Origin: Laspinema olomoucense D3b
Lineage (GTDB): Bacteria > Cyanobacteriota > Cyanobacteriia > Cyanobacteriales > Laspinemataceae
Reading direction: 5' to 3'
Assembly (NCBI RefSeq): GCF_025370785.1
Contig: NZ_JAMXFA010000002.1
Location: forward strand, 124,001 to 188,000
Length of the DNA: 64,000 nucleotides
Part shown: positions 1-9,273 of the stretch, piece after piece
How positions within the stretch are numbered: position 1 is the stretch's first letter
Layout of the letters: the number at the start of each line of letters is the position of its first letter
Translations under genes and position numbers: made by a program
Notes under the pieces: generated by a model
The model's database searches: none
Seen by the model: the letters and a program-made list of their open reading frames with translations, nothing else
What the model was told of the DNA's origin: nothing

Positions 1-890
1 ATTTGCAAAAAAGCTTGATTAATTTGGGCCGCGTAGGATTCAATAGAAGGTAATTTTCCGTAATTTTTAATAAGCTGAATTTGTTGATTAGTGGCGTTAG
101 ATTGCAACCGATGACCTAAAATTAATAACGTATTTTCTAGGGCTTCATTGATTTGAATGCACTGGAGTCCCGACCGTTCAAAGTGGGTAAATTCCTGAAG
201 AGATAAGACAATTTGGCGAATGCGATCGCTCCCATGTTGCATTGACCCAATGATTTTCGGTAAATCTTGCAGCATGAAATTCAAATCGATGGATTCGAGT
301 TTGGTTTGAATCGCCTCACTGGGTTGATTAACTTCTTTTTGATACAACTGAACCAGGTCAATTAAGTCTTGAGTATATTCTTGGAGATGACTGAGATTAC
401 TGTAAATAAAGGTAACCGGATTGTTGATTTCATGAGCGACCCCAGCGACGAGTTGACCAATGCTGGACATTTTTTCGCTTTGGATTAATTGAGACTGCAC
501 TCGTTGTAAATCCTTGAGGGTTTTACTCAGGCGTAAACCGGCGCGAACCCGGGCCATTAGTTCTTCGGTGTCGATGGGTTTAGAGAGGAAATCATCCGCC
601 CCGGAGTCCAAGCCGATCACGCGATCGGTCACCAGTTCGCGGGCAGTTAAGAGAATAAAAAAGGTGCTGGATAAAGCGGGGTTGGCTTTGACGTGCTTGC
701 AGACGGCTAATCCATCAAGTTGGGGCATCATCCAGTCACAAATAATTAAATCGGGACGGAGTTGCTCTGCTTGATGGATACCTTCCTCCCCATCGGAGGC
801 GATCGCCACATGATGACCTTCACTTTCGAGCAATTCTTGCAAAACAATTTGCACCGTAATATCATCATCAATCGCTAAAATTTTACCCAT
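1..890 (-). CDS. Response regulator/histidine kinase hybrid, 3' part outside window
   Basis: Reading the minus strand from an ATG at 890 gives an open frame to the window edge, so only the first 296 or so residues are visible. It starts with a receiver domain (about residues 3-120): the acidic group IDDD at 7-10, the phosphoacceptor Asp52 in ICDWMMP, and Lys104 in LSKP. A short coiled linker leads into a HisKA-type dimerisation region with GQLVAGVAHEINNP, where His153 is the expected phosphorylation site. The ATPase domain should lie beyond position 1. REC-HisKA-HATPase proteins of this order are common in cyanobacteria and often act as phosphorelay partners. No membrane segment is seen, so it is probably cytoplasmic. 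It shares strand with the large hybrid kinase at 1201-6300, 310 bp upstream, but a hairpin lies between them and co-transcription is uncertain. Confidence 0.9.
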   Translation of the reverse strand, partial: MGKILAIDDDITVQIVLQELLESEGHHVAIASDGEEGIHQAEQLRPDLIICDWMMPQLDGLAVCKHVKANPALSSTFFILLTARELVTDRVIGLDSGADDFLSKPIDTEELMARVRAGLRLSKTLKDLQRVQSQLIQSEKMSSIGQLVAGVAHEINNPVTFIYSNLSHLQEYTQDLIDLVQLYQKEVNQPSEAIQTKLESIDLNFMLQDLPKIIGSMQHGSDRIRQIVLSLQEFTHFERSGLQCIQINEALENTLLILGHRLQSNATNQQIQLIKNYGKLPSIESYAAQINQAFLQ

Positions 891-1200
891 AATCTGGTTA
901 TCATTGATAATTTTTGCGTTGAAATTTTTTCGGGGTTGGGGGAATCTAATCCCTAGCCTAGCCTAGGTTTTATGATAATTTATACTCCTTACGGTTAAAG
1001 TAGGAGTCCGACCGTTGAGAATCAGGGTAGGTTTCCCAAGCTTCTACTTTCTTCGGGGGTCTGTGAGGACTAGACACCAGGTTTCTGGTCCCAAACTTGG
1101 TAGGTTATCCTTCCAAACCCCTCTGAACAAGAGGGGCTTATTTATAATTCAACCGGGGATAAAAAACCGCAGGGGGTTGATGGAGGGTTTCACCGTGGAT
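891..1200. other. Intergenic stretch between two signalling genes, with a candidate terminator hairpin
   Basis: No credible gene is seen. A hairpin with 7-bp arms CCCCTCT and AGAGGGG (1118-1124 and 1130-1136, loop of 5) is followed by a T-rich run on the plus strand and a shorter one on the minus strand. It may end the transcript of the hybrid kinase (minus). A CCTAG triplet repeat forms a short palindrome at about 952-966. At about 1073-1091 there is a member of the dispersed ACCAGGTTTCTGGT-type repeat also found at 10626-10650. Confidence 0.45.
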
Positions 1201-4200
1201 TTAAAGTAACTCGGGTAGATGAGTTTCAATAAACTCGCAAACGCTCTTTAATTGAGCTTGCAAGCTAGATAAAGGTGAGTCAGCTTCCGCTAAGCGGTTT
1301 TCGCGAGCGAGAGTGCCTAAGTGTTCAGCTAGGGCTGATATAGCTTGCGCTCCTACATTAGCACTGGCTCCTTTCAGGCGATGGGATACCCGGTCAACTT
1401 TAACACAATCATTGGCTTGAATGGCGGAGGCGATCGCCTGGGTATCTGCTGTAGCGGTGGTGGCAAATGCTTCTAACAGGCGGCGTTGGAGTGCTCTTTT
1501 GCCGCGAGAGACTTCTTCCAGACGGTCCAGGTTAATGGGTGGTGGAGAGTCTGAGGCGATCGCCTCGGCAGGATCAACAGGCAGATCCGGAGTCGAGAAA
1601 TTCGGTTCTGGGGGTTGCCTCACCGGGTACATCTGCTGATCGGGGTGAACAATCCACCGTTCTAAAAGCGCCCTCAAGTGTTCTAGCTGGACTGGTTTAC
1701 TGATATAGTCATCCATTCCAGCAGCCAGACACTTATCCCGTTCCGCAGACATGGCATGAGCGGTGAGAGCAATGACCACGGTTTTGTGAGGTGTGGACGG
1801 GTCCTGGGGTTCGCCATCGGCAGAGGGGCAAAGGGACCCGGTTGCTTCCCGGTTGCGGATTTCTTGGGTGGTTTGATAGCCATCTAATCCGGGCATCTGA
1901 CAGTCCATCAAGACAATATCATAGCGCTTTTGGCTCAGGCGAGCGATCGCTTCGACCCCATTTCCCACACATTCCCCTTGATAGCCTAATGCCTCTAATT
2001 GTTGGAGAATCACCTGCTGATTAATCGGGTGGTCTTCCGCCACTAAAATATTTACTGTGGAACGAATCAGGGGGGGCACGAGGGGTCTGGGGGGTTGAGA
2101 AATGCGGCGACTGCCTCCCCCGGGTTTAGACGTCAAGGTTTGCGGGCGCAGGACCACAGTCATGAGACTATTAAATAGTTCAGACGATCGCACGGGTTTG
2201 ACCAGATGCCCTTCTACAAAACTCAACCCGCGCTCTTGCAAGGATTGGATCAGTTCTAGGGCGCGATCGCGATATTGGAGTGTGGACATCAAAAATAAAG
2301 ACGTTTGCGGGGGAAACGGGGATAATTTTTGGATAAATTCCTCGATGAGGGCGGGATTAGCCTCCCCACTCAGGGTACAATCGGTACAATCTTTACAATC
2401 ATCTTTACAGTCTCCGTCATCCCGGCGATCGTCCTCAATTCCTAACAGCAAATGAAGGTCAACGATCGCCACTTGATAGGGACGTCCGGCGCTCACTGCC
2501 TCTTGCAACTTCTGGCACAATCTGCTATAATCTTCTACTTCATCAATACTGATACCCCAATCCTCCGCTAGATATCTTAAGGATTGACGAGTCGCCGCAT
2601 TTCCCTGAGCGATTAATACCTGAACTTCCGTTAAGGCGACGGGCAGAGCACAACGGGGAATCGAACCGGATACCCGAGTCCCTTGTTTGCGAAACTTCAG
2701 TTCAAACCAAAAATTAGACCCGCGATCGGGGGAACTTTCCACCCCAATTTCGCCTCCCATCAGTTCCACCAATTGTTTACTAATCGCCAGTCCCAAACCC
2801 GTCCCCCCATAGCGTCGGGTTGTGGAAGTATCCACTTGAGAAAAGGATTGAAACAGTTTGTCTTGGCGATCGCTCGGGATACCAATCCCCGTATCTTGTA
2901 CCGTAAAGCGCAGCCAAACTTCTTGCCCTCTGGCATCGGAAGACTCCGGTTTCATCGACTGGTTGACCTGAACCACCACCTCCCCCTGGTCAGTAAATTT
3001 AATCCCATTATTAATCAAATTCAACAAAATTTGACGGAGGCGGGCTGCATCTCCGATTAAGTGTTGCGGCACCTTCGGGTCAATCCAGACGGCTAATTCT
3101 AAACCCTTCTGATGAGCTGGAGCCGCTAATAAATACACCACTTCTTCAATACAAGTTGATAGTTGAAAATCTAAAGATTCGAGGTTCATTTCTCCGGCTT
3201 CCAGCTTAGAAAAGTCTAAAATATCATTAATGACCCGCAGCAGGTGTTCCCCACTGATGCGGATGGTTTCAGCACAATCCCGCTGCTGATTAGAAAGCGG
3301 AGTTTGTAATAATAAACCCGTCATTCCTAATACACCATTCATCGGGGTCCGAATTTCATGGCTCATGTTAGCCAGAAATTGGGATTTGATTCGGGCTGCT
3401 TCTAGGGCGGTTTCCCGAGCTTCCACCAGTTCATTAATATTATCGGTGACAATGGCAATTCCTCCAACTTCTCCCGTAGGACTATACCAAGGCTGAATCG
3501 CCCAACGCTGATAGAGTTTAGACCCATCAGCCTGTGCCCAGCAATCTTCCCCAGAAGAGATAGCTTCTCCGCCTAGGACCCTTTCCAGCAGAGGACCCCA
3601 CTGTTCAAATAGATCCGGCATCACGTCAAAAAAGTGATATCCGATCCAGGAAAGATGGGTACAGGAGAAGTTGCCCTTGTAATCATTCAACCACTTCTGA
3701 GAATGGGCAATGTAACGCAGATCGTGATCCAATATTGCGATCGCTACGGGTACTCGGTTAATGATTTCTCGCAGTTGCAGGCGTTCCTTTTCTAGGGCTT
3801 CTTCGTACTGTTTGCGGTGAGTGATATCTTTGTGAGTCCCTAAGATCCGCACGATGTTGCCTTGGTGATCCCGTTCTACCACCTTTCCCCGGTCCAGAAT
3901 CCATTGCCATTCGCCGGTTTTGGTGCGAATCCGGTATTCAATTTCAAAAACCGGAGTACCGCCGTGGAGATGCTGGTTCCAGGCGGCGATCGCCCGGGGT
4001 AAATCATCAGGATGAATCAATCTGTGCCAGGATTCGACCAGATTTGGGGTTTCATCGGGCATCCAGTCGGCGATCGCTCTCCATTTTTTCCCGATAAACA
4101 AATCTCCCGTCTCCAGATTCCAATCCCATAATTCCAAATTGCTGCCTTCGAGGGCTAATTGCAATCGTCGGTTACTTTCCTGAAGGTGATCGAGGCATTG

Positions 4201-6300
4201 CTGATTTTCCCGATCGCATTGCGATGCGGATTGTCCCTTGCCATCGGCGATCGTCACCTCTACAATATTGGTATAAATACTAAAAATCCCCACCACTGCG
4301 CCCTGGTCATTGGGAATGGCGTGAGCGCGCAACAATGCCCTCTTGCTAGTCCCGTCTTTTTTTTGTACCCAGACTTCTGCACACCAACTATACCCTCGGC
4401 GCACCCTTTGGCAAATTTCGCGATCGAGTTCGGGAGTGCCGTACAGTTGGCTAATCCCTCCGGCGGCATTGATTTCATCACAACTATATCCAAATTGTTC
4501 CTTCCATGCTCTATTTTGATAGGTGAGAATCCCATTGAGGTCGGTGATGGCAATGGCATCGGATGCTTCATTGATACCCCACTCCAGCCACGATCCAGAG
4601 GCGATCGGTTTCCGAACCCGATTCAGTGGAGTGCCAGTGGGAATACTCACCCGAACGCGCTTGAGATGTTTGGGATGTTTGAGGAACAATCCAGTTGAGG
4701 CGTCCCAATCCGCAGATATGGGATGAGGTTTGCGGATACAGGACCGCCATTTTCTCAGTTCGACGGTTAATAACATCGAAGGTTGTAATTGAATCGGTTG
4801 CACTTTTGAGCCATTCCCAGGATTCGGATCTGAGCTCAGACTCGCCGATTCTTCCGATGCCTGAACTGGGTCCGGTGCGATCGCCCTTTGTCCCTTCCAA
4901 ATCAAAAACACGACTTGATGATGGCGATCAAAAACAGGTTGGATAGAAAAATTAACCCCCTCCCCCCTGGCATTACTCCCGTCGAGAGGAAGGCAACTGC
5001 GAACGAATTCTCCCCTAGCGGCTGTAGCGATCGCCTGCTTTAATTGTTCTTGTATTTCCTGATTCTGATGGTGAGTTTCCTGGCATTCAGGAGGACTCCA
5101 CCCTCGACTGTTCCAAAAAGGAAGACCCACTTGCGCTTCCCGCTGTGAATTACCCCCGCCTGTGTCCCCTAAAGTTTGAATCTCCAGAAGGGTTCCCTCG
5201 GGTTCTAACAGGGCGATCGCCTCCCACAGTTCCGGGACCCCAGATGGACCACTCCCTTGAATATCTCCGTTAGACTGTCGGCGATAAGCGGCGATCGCCC
5301 GTCCTGCGCTTTGCAATACAGGGATTTCCCCGGAACTAACCGGGTTCGGGTGAGAATACTCAAACCCCATCCATCCCAGACAACAGCCATCGGCAATGGC
5401 GGGAATCAGCAGAATTGAGGAGATTTGGCGATCGGCAAAAAAAGACCCCTCTGATTCCGGCAGTTCCGCCACTGCCAGAGAAATCGCCTGTCCCCCCGAG
5501 GCGCTGATCTGCTCTAAATCCGGTAAACTCGGGACCCTTACCTCCCTGGGGAAGTCCTCGGCATACCACTGCGATCGTAAACCCGTTCCCCTCTCATCCC
5601 CTGTCCCCTTCCTTTCCCAGAAGTATGCACCCGTCGCACCAGACACCTGTGCCAGTCGTTGTAGAATCTCTTCATAAAGCAGAGTTTCCCTCTCGAAATC
5701 AGGCGTTACAGCCATCAGTAACTGTTGCTGAATCTCCACCAACGCCGTGAGGTAGGAGGAACAAGAACTGGAATGAGCCAGTTCTGAGTCAAGGTCCCCG
5801 TTGCATCCCCCAGAACAATCGCTGTGTGACGTCCCCGAAGTTGGGTTAGAGAAACCCTTGACCCGGGCAACTTCCCCAGTAAATGGAGGGTCATTTTGTG
5901 CCGGAGTTTCTACCGACTTTTCCTGACTCTTTTGAGGATTTGGGCTGATCAGGCGAGCTTCCCATTTCCAGGATTGTTGTTCATCCAGGGCGATCGCCAT
6001 TGATTGCATCAAGTTTTTCCAGTCATCTGAATGCAGGCTAAAACTCACCTCAACCCGAACAGGTTTAGACTGTCCTTGAGGATGAGTTCCCTGATTTTGC
6101 ACGGCTGTAGCACCATTTTTTTCCTCAAAGGTTACAGGAATGGTTTCCTTGTCGTGATTCCATGCTAGATCAAGCAGTTCTAACACAATCCCTGGATTGC
6201 GAGTCGGTTTGAGCGGTTGACTAGACTCTACAGATTCAATCGGAGTCAATTGGCGAGTTCGCCCGGATGAGAGTGGGTTGGGTTCTAGGGGAAGGACCAT
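1201..6300 (-). CDS. Large GAF/PAS hybrid sensor histidine kinase with receiver and Hpt domains
   Basis: 1699 residues, ATG start at 6300. Order seen: an uncharacterised N-terminus; a GAF-like region (about 203-345); three PAS/PAC units (about 575-700, 715-840, 843-970); a HisKA box with [15 protein letters not shown] near residue 980; a HATPase with [10 protein letters not shown] and [13 protein letters not shown] (about 1075-1205); a degenerate receiver (about 1224-1377); a complete receiver with [10 protein letters not shown] and [12 protein letters not shown] (about 1415-1535); and a C-terminal Hpt domain with [11 protein letters not shown] near 1640. This is a full in-protein phosphorelay, His to Asp to His, that should pass phosphate to a separate regulator. 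No membrane segment is obvious, so it is likely a soluble sensor; the signal is unknown. The first receiver keeps the central Asp and the Lys but lacks the acidic pair, and it carries a Cys/Asp-rich insert (see findings). Confidence 0.95.
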   Translation of the reverse strand: MVLPLEPNPLSSGRTRQLTPIESVESSQPLKPTRNPGIVLELLDLAWNHDKETIPVTFEEKNGATAVQNQGTHPQGQSKPVRVEVSFSLHSDDWKNLMQSMAIALDEQQSWKWEARLISPNPQKSQEKSVETPAQNDPPFTGEVARVKGFSNPTSGTSHSDCSGGCNGDLDSELAHSSSCSSYLTALVEIQQQLLMAVTPDFERETLLYEEILQRLAQVSGATGAYFWERKGTGDERGTGLRSQWYAEDFPREVRVPSLPDLEQISASGGQAISLAVAELPESEGSFFADRQISSILLIPAIADGCCLGWMGFEYSHPNPVSSGEIPVLQSAGRAIAAYRRQSNGDIQGSGPSGVPELWEAIALLEPEGTLLEIQTLGDTGGGNSQREAQVGLPFWNSRGWSPPECQETHHQNQEIQEQLKQAIATAARGEFVRSCLPLDGSNARGEGVNFSIQPVFDRHHQVVFLIWKGQRAIAPDPVQASEESASLSSDPNPGNGSKVQPIQLQPSMLLTVELRKWRSCIRKPHPISADWDASTGLFLKHPKHLKRVRVSIPTGTPLNRVRKPIASGSWLEWGINEASDAIAITDLNGILTYQNRAWKEQFGYSCDEINAAGGISQLYGTPELDREICQRVRRGYSWCAEVWVQKKDGTSKRALLRAHAIPNDQGAVVGIFSIYTNIVEVTIADGKGQSASQCDRENQQCLDHLQESNRRLQLALEGSNLELWDWNLETGDLFIGKKWRAIADWMPDETPNLVESWHRLIHPDDLPRAIAAWNQHLHGGTPVFEIEYRIRTKTGEWQWILDRGKVVERDHQGNIVRILGTHKDITHRKQYEEALEKERLQLREIINRVPVAIAILDHDLRYIAHSQKWLNDYKGNFSCTHLSWIGYHFFDVMPDLFEQWGPLLERVLGGEAISSGEDCWAQADGSKLYQRWAIQPWYSPTGEVGGIAIVTDNINELVEARETALEAARIKSQFLANMSHEIRTPMNGVLGMTGLLLQTPLSNQQRDCAETIRISGEHLLRVINDILDFSKLEAGEMNLESLDFQLSTCIEEVVYLLAAPAHQKGLELAVWIDPKVPQHLIGDAARLRQILLNLINNGIKFTDQGEVVVQVNQSMKPESSDARGQEVWLRFTVQDTGIGIPSDRQDKLFQSFSQVDTSTTRRYGGTGLGLAISKQLVELMGGEIGVESSPDRGSNFWFELKFRKQGTRVSGSIPRCALPVALTEVQVLIAQGNAATRQSLRYLAEDWGISIDEVEDYSRLCQKLQEAVSAGRPYQVAIVDLHLLLGIEDDRRDDGDCKDDCKDCTDCTLSGEANPALIEEFIQKLSPFPPQTSLFLMSTLQYRDRALELIQSLQERGLSFVEGHLVKPVRSSELFNSLMTVVLRPQTLTSKPGGGSRRISQPPRPLVPPLIRSTVNILVAEDHPINQQVILQQLEALGYQGECVGNGVEAIARLSQKRYDIVLMDCQMPGLDGYQTTQEIRNREATGSLCPSADGEPQDPSTPHKTVVIALTAHAMSAERDKCLAAGMDDYISKPVQLEHLRALLERWIVHPDQQMYPVRQPPEPNFSTPDLPVDPAEAIASDSPPPINLDRLEEVSRGKRALQRRLLEAFATTATADTQAIASAIQANDCVKVDRVSHRLKGASANVGAQAISALAEHLGTLARENRLAEADSPLSSLQAQLKSVCEFIETHLPELL

Positions 6301-6815
6301 TTGATATACCTTTTTTTATTTCGACTTTTAATCCTGGAGTGAACAATTCTAAGATTCAACCTTTCCCGGGAAAAGTTACTATGCTGTTCGTGATTTTAAT
6401 GGTTTCTTTATTTTTTGGCCCCTAAAAAATACTGAATTGCTTTGAGGCCAGATTGTGGTGGAATGCTTGGCGATCCAGTTACCTAACTCAATTTTAGACT
6501 TAATGTCACTTCTGTCTTAGTTTAACCTGAGAGTTGCAAGAGCGGAAGGAGTTAGGGGCGCTCAAGGGTACAGTCGTAAAGGTTCGTCCCTGTTTTGAGT
6601 TGAATGTCACAGGCAGTCGGTTAGAGTTAGAGGAACACCTGAGTATTTCTTGCAACCTGGTCACGCTTTGGTGGGTTAGGGGAGATTTCCCTGCCTCACC
6701 TGGGTACAATTGCTCGGCTGTGCAGTCGCGTTTGAGTGCCTATATTTCCCGAGGGGTACCTGGGAGTTAGAAGCGATGTATTTCCCTGAAAAGCCTGTAA
6801 ATTGAGGGGTTTAGC
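6301..6815. other. Non-coding stretch upstream of the hybrid kinase
   Basis: No convincing gene on either strand. Short open frames here (for example 6534-6770 plus) lack recognisable sequence character and good start signals. The 5' leader and promoter of the minus-strand kinase must lie at the left end; the sequence just upstream of 6300 is AT-rich with T-runs. The right end meets the duplicated block that begins at 6816. Confidence 0.4.
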
Positions 6816-7463
6816 ACTGTTTTCGAGTCGGGTTATCAAGGTTAAGCCAACGGCGCACTCCCGAGGGAGAACGTCCGTCTACAAGCGCGATCGGCTGCCA
6901 ACTCAGAGCAACCTTTCATCACATTCATCAACGCGAGCTCATCCTTTTGGTAAGAGTCGTTGCTAAAAGTGGACGCCCTTGGATGTATGTTCGCTCTATA
7001 AAATCCCCAATTAACCCTGTATGACGTCCCGAAGACGCTCTAGGATTGGGATAACCTTGTATGACGTTATAGAAAATGCCAACAAAACCCGTTACCTTAA
7101 GACTACCTGAAGAACTCTTAGAGGCGATCGATAAGAGGGTTGTCTCCACCGGTTCCAATCGCACAGAAGTCGTGATTAAAGCTCTCCAGCAAGTCTTTTT
7201 TGCCCAAGCCGATCAACCCACCCCGACGACAACAACGGCAACAACTGCAACCCCTCCCGATACCACCCTCCTCAAACGACTAGAAGACCTAGAGGTAAAA
7301 ATCTTTAAAATCTCTAGCGTCCTGGAGCAGTTAAATTCCAATATTCTCTCCCATCTAACTGAACGAGTCAGCCTCTTAGAAGAAGGCTTAAGTTCCTCTG
7401 AACCTCAGACTCCCACCGAGGCTCAGAGTAACGCCAAAACGGTGATCAAAGGCCAAAAAAGAA
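6816..7463 (+). repeat. Copy A of a ~650-bp direct duplication (5' region plus RHH gene start)
   Basis: This block is repeated at 7832-8480 in the same orientation, offset about 1015 bp. By eye the two copies are very similar through roughly 260 bp of non-coding 5' sequence, including GTTTTCGAGTCG, the small palindrome CTCCCGAGGGAG and two TGTATGACGT boxes. They stay similar through the first ~130 codons of the gene. Similarity stops at CAAAGGCCAAAAAAGAA in both copies. Confidence 0.85.
7018..7067 (+). promoter_or_regulatory. Paired TGTATGACGT boxes before RHH gene copy A
   Basis: The ten-mer TGTATGACGT occurs at 7018-7027 and 7058-7067, 40 bp apart, the second ending 8 bp before the start codon. 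The same pair stands at the same place before copy B. Ribbon-helix-helix proteins of the CopG/Arc type commonly bind direct repeats in their own promoter, so an autoregulatory operator is a reasonable inference. The 40-bp spacing is close to four helical turns. Confidence 0.5.
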
Positions 7464-7513
7464 GTAGAGTCTTCCTTTTAATAAAAAACTTCTTTCTTTC
7501 AAGTCACCTCTGA
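7076..7513 (+). CDS. Ribbon-helix-helix protein, truncated paralogue (copy A)
   Basis: 145 residues. The N-terminus, KPVTLRLPEELLEAIDKRV followed by SNRTEVVIKALQQVF, is a CopG/MetJ-type ribbon-helix-helix DNA-binding unit (about 3-45). A Thr/Ala/Pro linker (50-65) and a predicted coiled coil (about 68-112) follow. To about residue 129 it matches the downstream paralogue at 8091-9023. It then ends in an unrelated tail, RVFLLIKNFFLSSHL, instead of the basic tail and C-terminal domain. It is therefore a shortened copy left by duplication. The DNA-binding and dimerisation parts are intact, so it could still bind DNA and compete with or hetero-oligomerise with the long form. The start is fixed by conservation with copy B. 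Function unknown. Confidence 0.75.
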   Translation: MPTKPVTLRLPEELLEAIDKRVVSTGSNRTEVVIKALQQVFFAQADQPTPTTTTATTATPPDTTLLKRLEDLEVKIFKISSVLEQLNSNILSHLTERVSLLEEGLSSSEPQTPTEAQSNAKTVIKGQKRSRVFLLIKNFFLSSHL

Positions 7514-7831
7514 AGGGTAGCTGGGGGGAGTAAGCGATCACTCGCACGGAGGTGGCGATCGGCTAATCAAAAAACAAAAGTTTTTGACGAAATCAACAGC
7601 TTCACTTTACAATAAAAACCGGGATTGGTAATGTAGAGCCATGTCCATACTACAGTAGCCACAACCGGCGTAATCGCGATCGTCCCAATAGATAGCGCAA
7701 GACAGGCGCTCTTACGGACCGAAAGATTGGAGCAGCGTTTGCAAAGCGCTTTGCCACCGAATTTTTTGACCTGACGTCTTCCAACGCCAGGGCGATCGTG
7801 CCAATCAAATAACTAGACTTGTAAGTAGGAA
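7514..7831. other. Spacer between the two duplicated blocks
   Basis: 318 bp without a supportable gene. It has two HIP1-like cores and no inverted terminal repeats or transposase remnant that I can recognise. It resembles neither the sequence left of copy A nor the 3' part of the full-length RHH gene, so the origin of the breakpoints is not explained by this stretch. Confidence 0.4.
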
Positions 7832-8480
7832 ACTGTTTTCGAGTCGTGTTATAAAGGTTAACAGAACGGCGCACTCCCGAGGGAGAACGTCTGTCTACAA
7901 GCGCGATCGGCTGCCAACTCTGAGCAACCTTTCATCACATTCATCAACGCGAGCTAACCCTTCTAGTAAGATTCGTTGCTAAAAGTGGACGCGCTTCGAT
8001 GTATTTTCGCTCTATAAAATCCCAAATTAACCCTGTATGACGTCCCCAAGACGCTATAGGATGGGATAACCCTGTATGACGTTATAGAAAATGCCAACAA
8101 AACCCGTTACCTTAAGACTACCTGAAGAACTCTTAGAGGCGATCGATAAGATGGTTGCCTCCACCAATACCAATCGCACTGATGTCGTGGTTAAAGCTCT
8201 CCAACAAGTCTTTTCCGGAGAAGCAGCTCAACCCACCCCGACGACAACAACTGCAACAACTGCAACCGCTGCAACAACTCCCGATACCACCCTCCTAAAA
8301 CGACTCGAAGACCTAGAGGTAAAAATCTCTAGCGTCATGGATCGCTTAGATTCTGATGTTCTCTCCCGTCTAACCAAACGAGTCAGCGTCTTAGAAGAAG
8401 GCTTAAGTTCCTCGGAACCGCCGACCCCGGTGGAGACTCCGAGTACCACCAAAACTACGACCAAAGGCCAAAAAAGAACC
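7832..8480 (+). repeat. Copy B of the ~650-bp direct duplication
   Basis: Second copy of the block described at 6816-7463, with a few substitutions and small indels: an extra ACTGCAACC-type codon run in the linker, and loss of three codons in the coiled coil. It leads into the full-length gene. Confidence 0.85.
8034..8082 (+). promoter_or_regulatory. Paired TGTATGACGT boxes before RHH gene copy B
   Basis: TGTATGACGT lies at 8034-8043 and 8073-8082, 39 bp apart, the second ending 8 bp before the ATG at 8091. The bases around the boxes differ between copies A and B more than the boxes do, which points to selection on the boxes. Likely operator for the RHH proteins themselves (inference). Confidence 0.5.
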
Positions 8481-9023
8481 CCCACGGTCAAGGAAACCAA
8501 AACCAGCAAGGTCTCGAAAGAACCCGCCGAACCTCCTGCCTCCAAAGAACCTCCCGAACCCCCGGCTTCCAAAGAACCCGCCGAACCCCCGGCCTCTAAG
8601 CAGTCTAAAACCAAAGCCGCAACCAAAACTCCCAATGGACGGCGGCGTCAGGCTAAAGCTGAAAAAAAGCTCCCCGCCGCAAAAGAAGCCTCTAAAACAA
8701 AAACAATCGATTCTCCGCCTCCGGCAGAGGAACCCACTCCCACCAAACGCAAAACTCGCGCTAAAGCTACTCCAGAGGTCACGACCCCTGCGGCAACAAA
8801 AAACCAGCGGGGGACGATAGAATGGCTCACGGTCAAACAGGCATTTGAGAAACTAGGCGGCGATGCAAGTGATCCAGAATCCGTTATTTCTAGCATCGAT
8901 GGCGCTCGAACCGTCAAATTAAATCGGTTCGGGGTACTGAGTGCGTCGGATTATAAAACCTTTGGTTTAGAATTCCGACCCGATCGCCGCAGTCGGCGCT
9001 TACCCTGTTTACGGAAACTCTAA
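8091..9023 (+). CDS. Ribbon-helix-helix DNA-binding protein with basic tail, full-length copy
   Basis: 310 residues. Residues 3-45 form a ribbon-helix-helix unit (KPVTLRLPEELLEAIDKMV, then NRTDVVVKALQQVF). After a Thr/Ala linker comes a coiled coil (about 70-115). A long, low-complexity Lys/Pro/Glu/Ala region (about 120-240) follows, with the unit EPAEPPASK repeated about three times. The protein ends in a compact C-terminal segment of some 65 residues starting IEWLTVKQAFEKLGG and ending RRSRRLPCLRKL. The tail resembles those of histone-like and nucleoid-associated proteins in composition only. I know no name for this architecture. A role as autoregulated DNA-binding or nucleoid protein is inferred from the RHH fold, the basic tail and the upstream paired boxes. 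No antitoxin-type toxin gene lies beside it, which argues against a simple toxin-antitoxin pair. Confidence 0.85.
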   Translation: MPTKPVTLRLPEELLEAIDKMVASTNTNRTDVVVKALQQVFSGEAAQPTPTTTTATTATAATTPDTTLLKRLEDLEVKISSVMDRLDSDVLSRLTKRVSVLEEGLSSSEPPTPVETPSTTKTTTKGQKRTPTVKETKTSKVSKEPAEPPASKEPPEPPASKEPAEPPASKQSKTKAATKTPNGRRRQAKAEKKLPAAKEASKTKTIDSPPPAEEPTPTKRKTRAKATPEVTTPAATKNQRGTIEWLTVKQAFEKLGGDASDPESVISSIDGARTVKLNRFGVLSASDYKTFGLEFRPDRRSRRLPCLRKL

Positions 9024-9226
9024 CCCCCCGGAATACCCGCTACCCATAACCGCAGGATTCCCGAATTCATCCCACGAAGTGCGAGTTGATCTGTGAGCGA
9101 TCGCTGGCATTGTTCCGAAGCGTTCCCCCCTGTTTACGGGGAGAAAAGGGGGAACCCTTGAGGAAAATGCCTTCAGCCTTCATCAAGATAGACTCGGGTT
9201 GATATCAGTCGGAACAATACCCAAAT

Positions 9227-9259
9227 AAAAAGCGCCCCCAAATTGGAGGCGCTTTTTTT
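9227..9259 (-). terminator. Intrinsic terminator of psbA
   Basis: A GC-rich hairpin, AGCGCC paired with GGCGCT around a short loop, is flanked by A-runs and T-runs on both sides, so it can work on either strand. It lies 15 bp downstream of the psbA stop codon and would end that abundant transcript. It may also end the RHH gene transcript arriving from the left. Confidence 0.8.
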
Positions 9260-9273
9260 ATTCAAATCTGAGA

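Noticed and set aside
6534-6770. 78-codon open frame on the plus strand before the RHH genes
   Set aside because: The sequence lacks secondary-structure-like pattern and a start signal; no copy in the duplicated block.
7650-7874. 74-codon minus-strand frame between the RHH copies as a transposase remnant
   Set aside because: No transposase motif, no inverted terminal repeats and no target duplication could be recognised.
7076-9023. RHH genes as antitoxins of a toxin-antitoxin pair
   Set aside because: No small toxin-like gene follows either copy, and the long basic tail is not typical of antitoxins.
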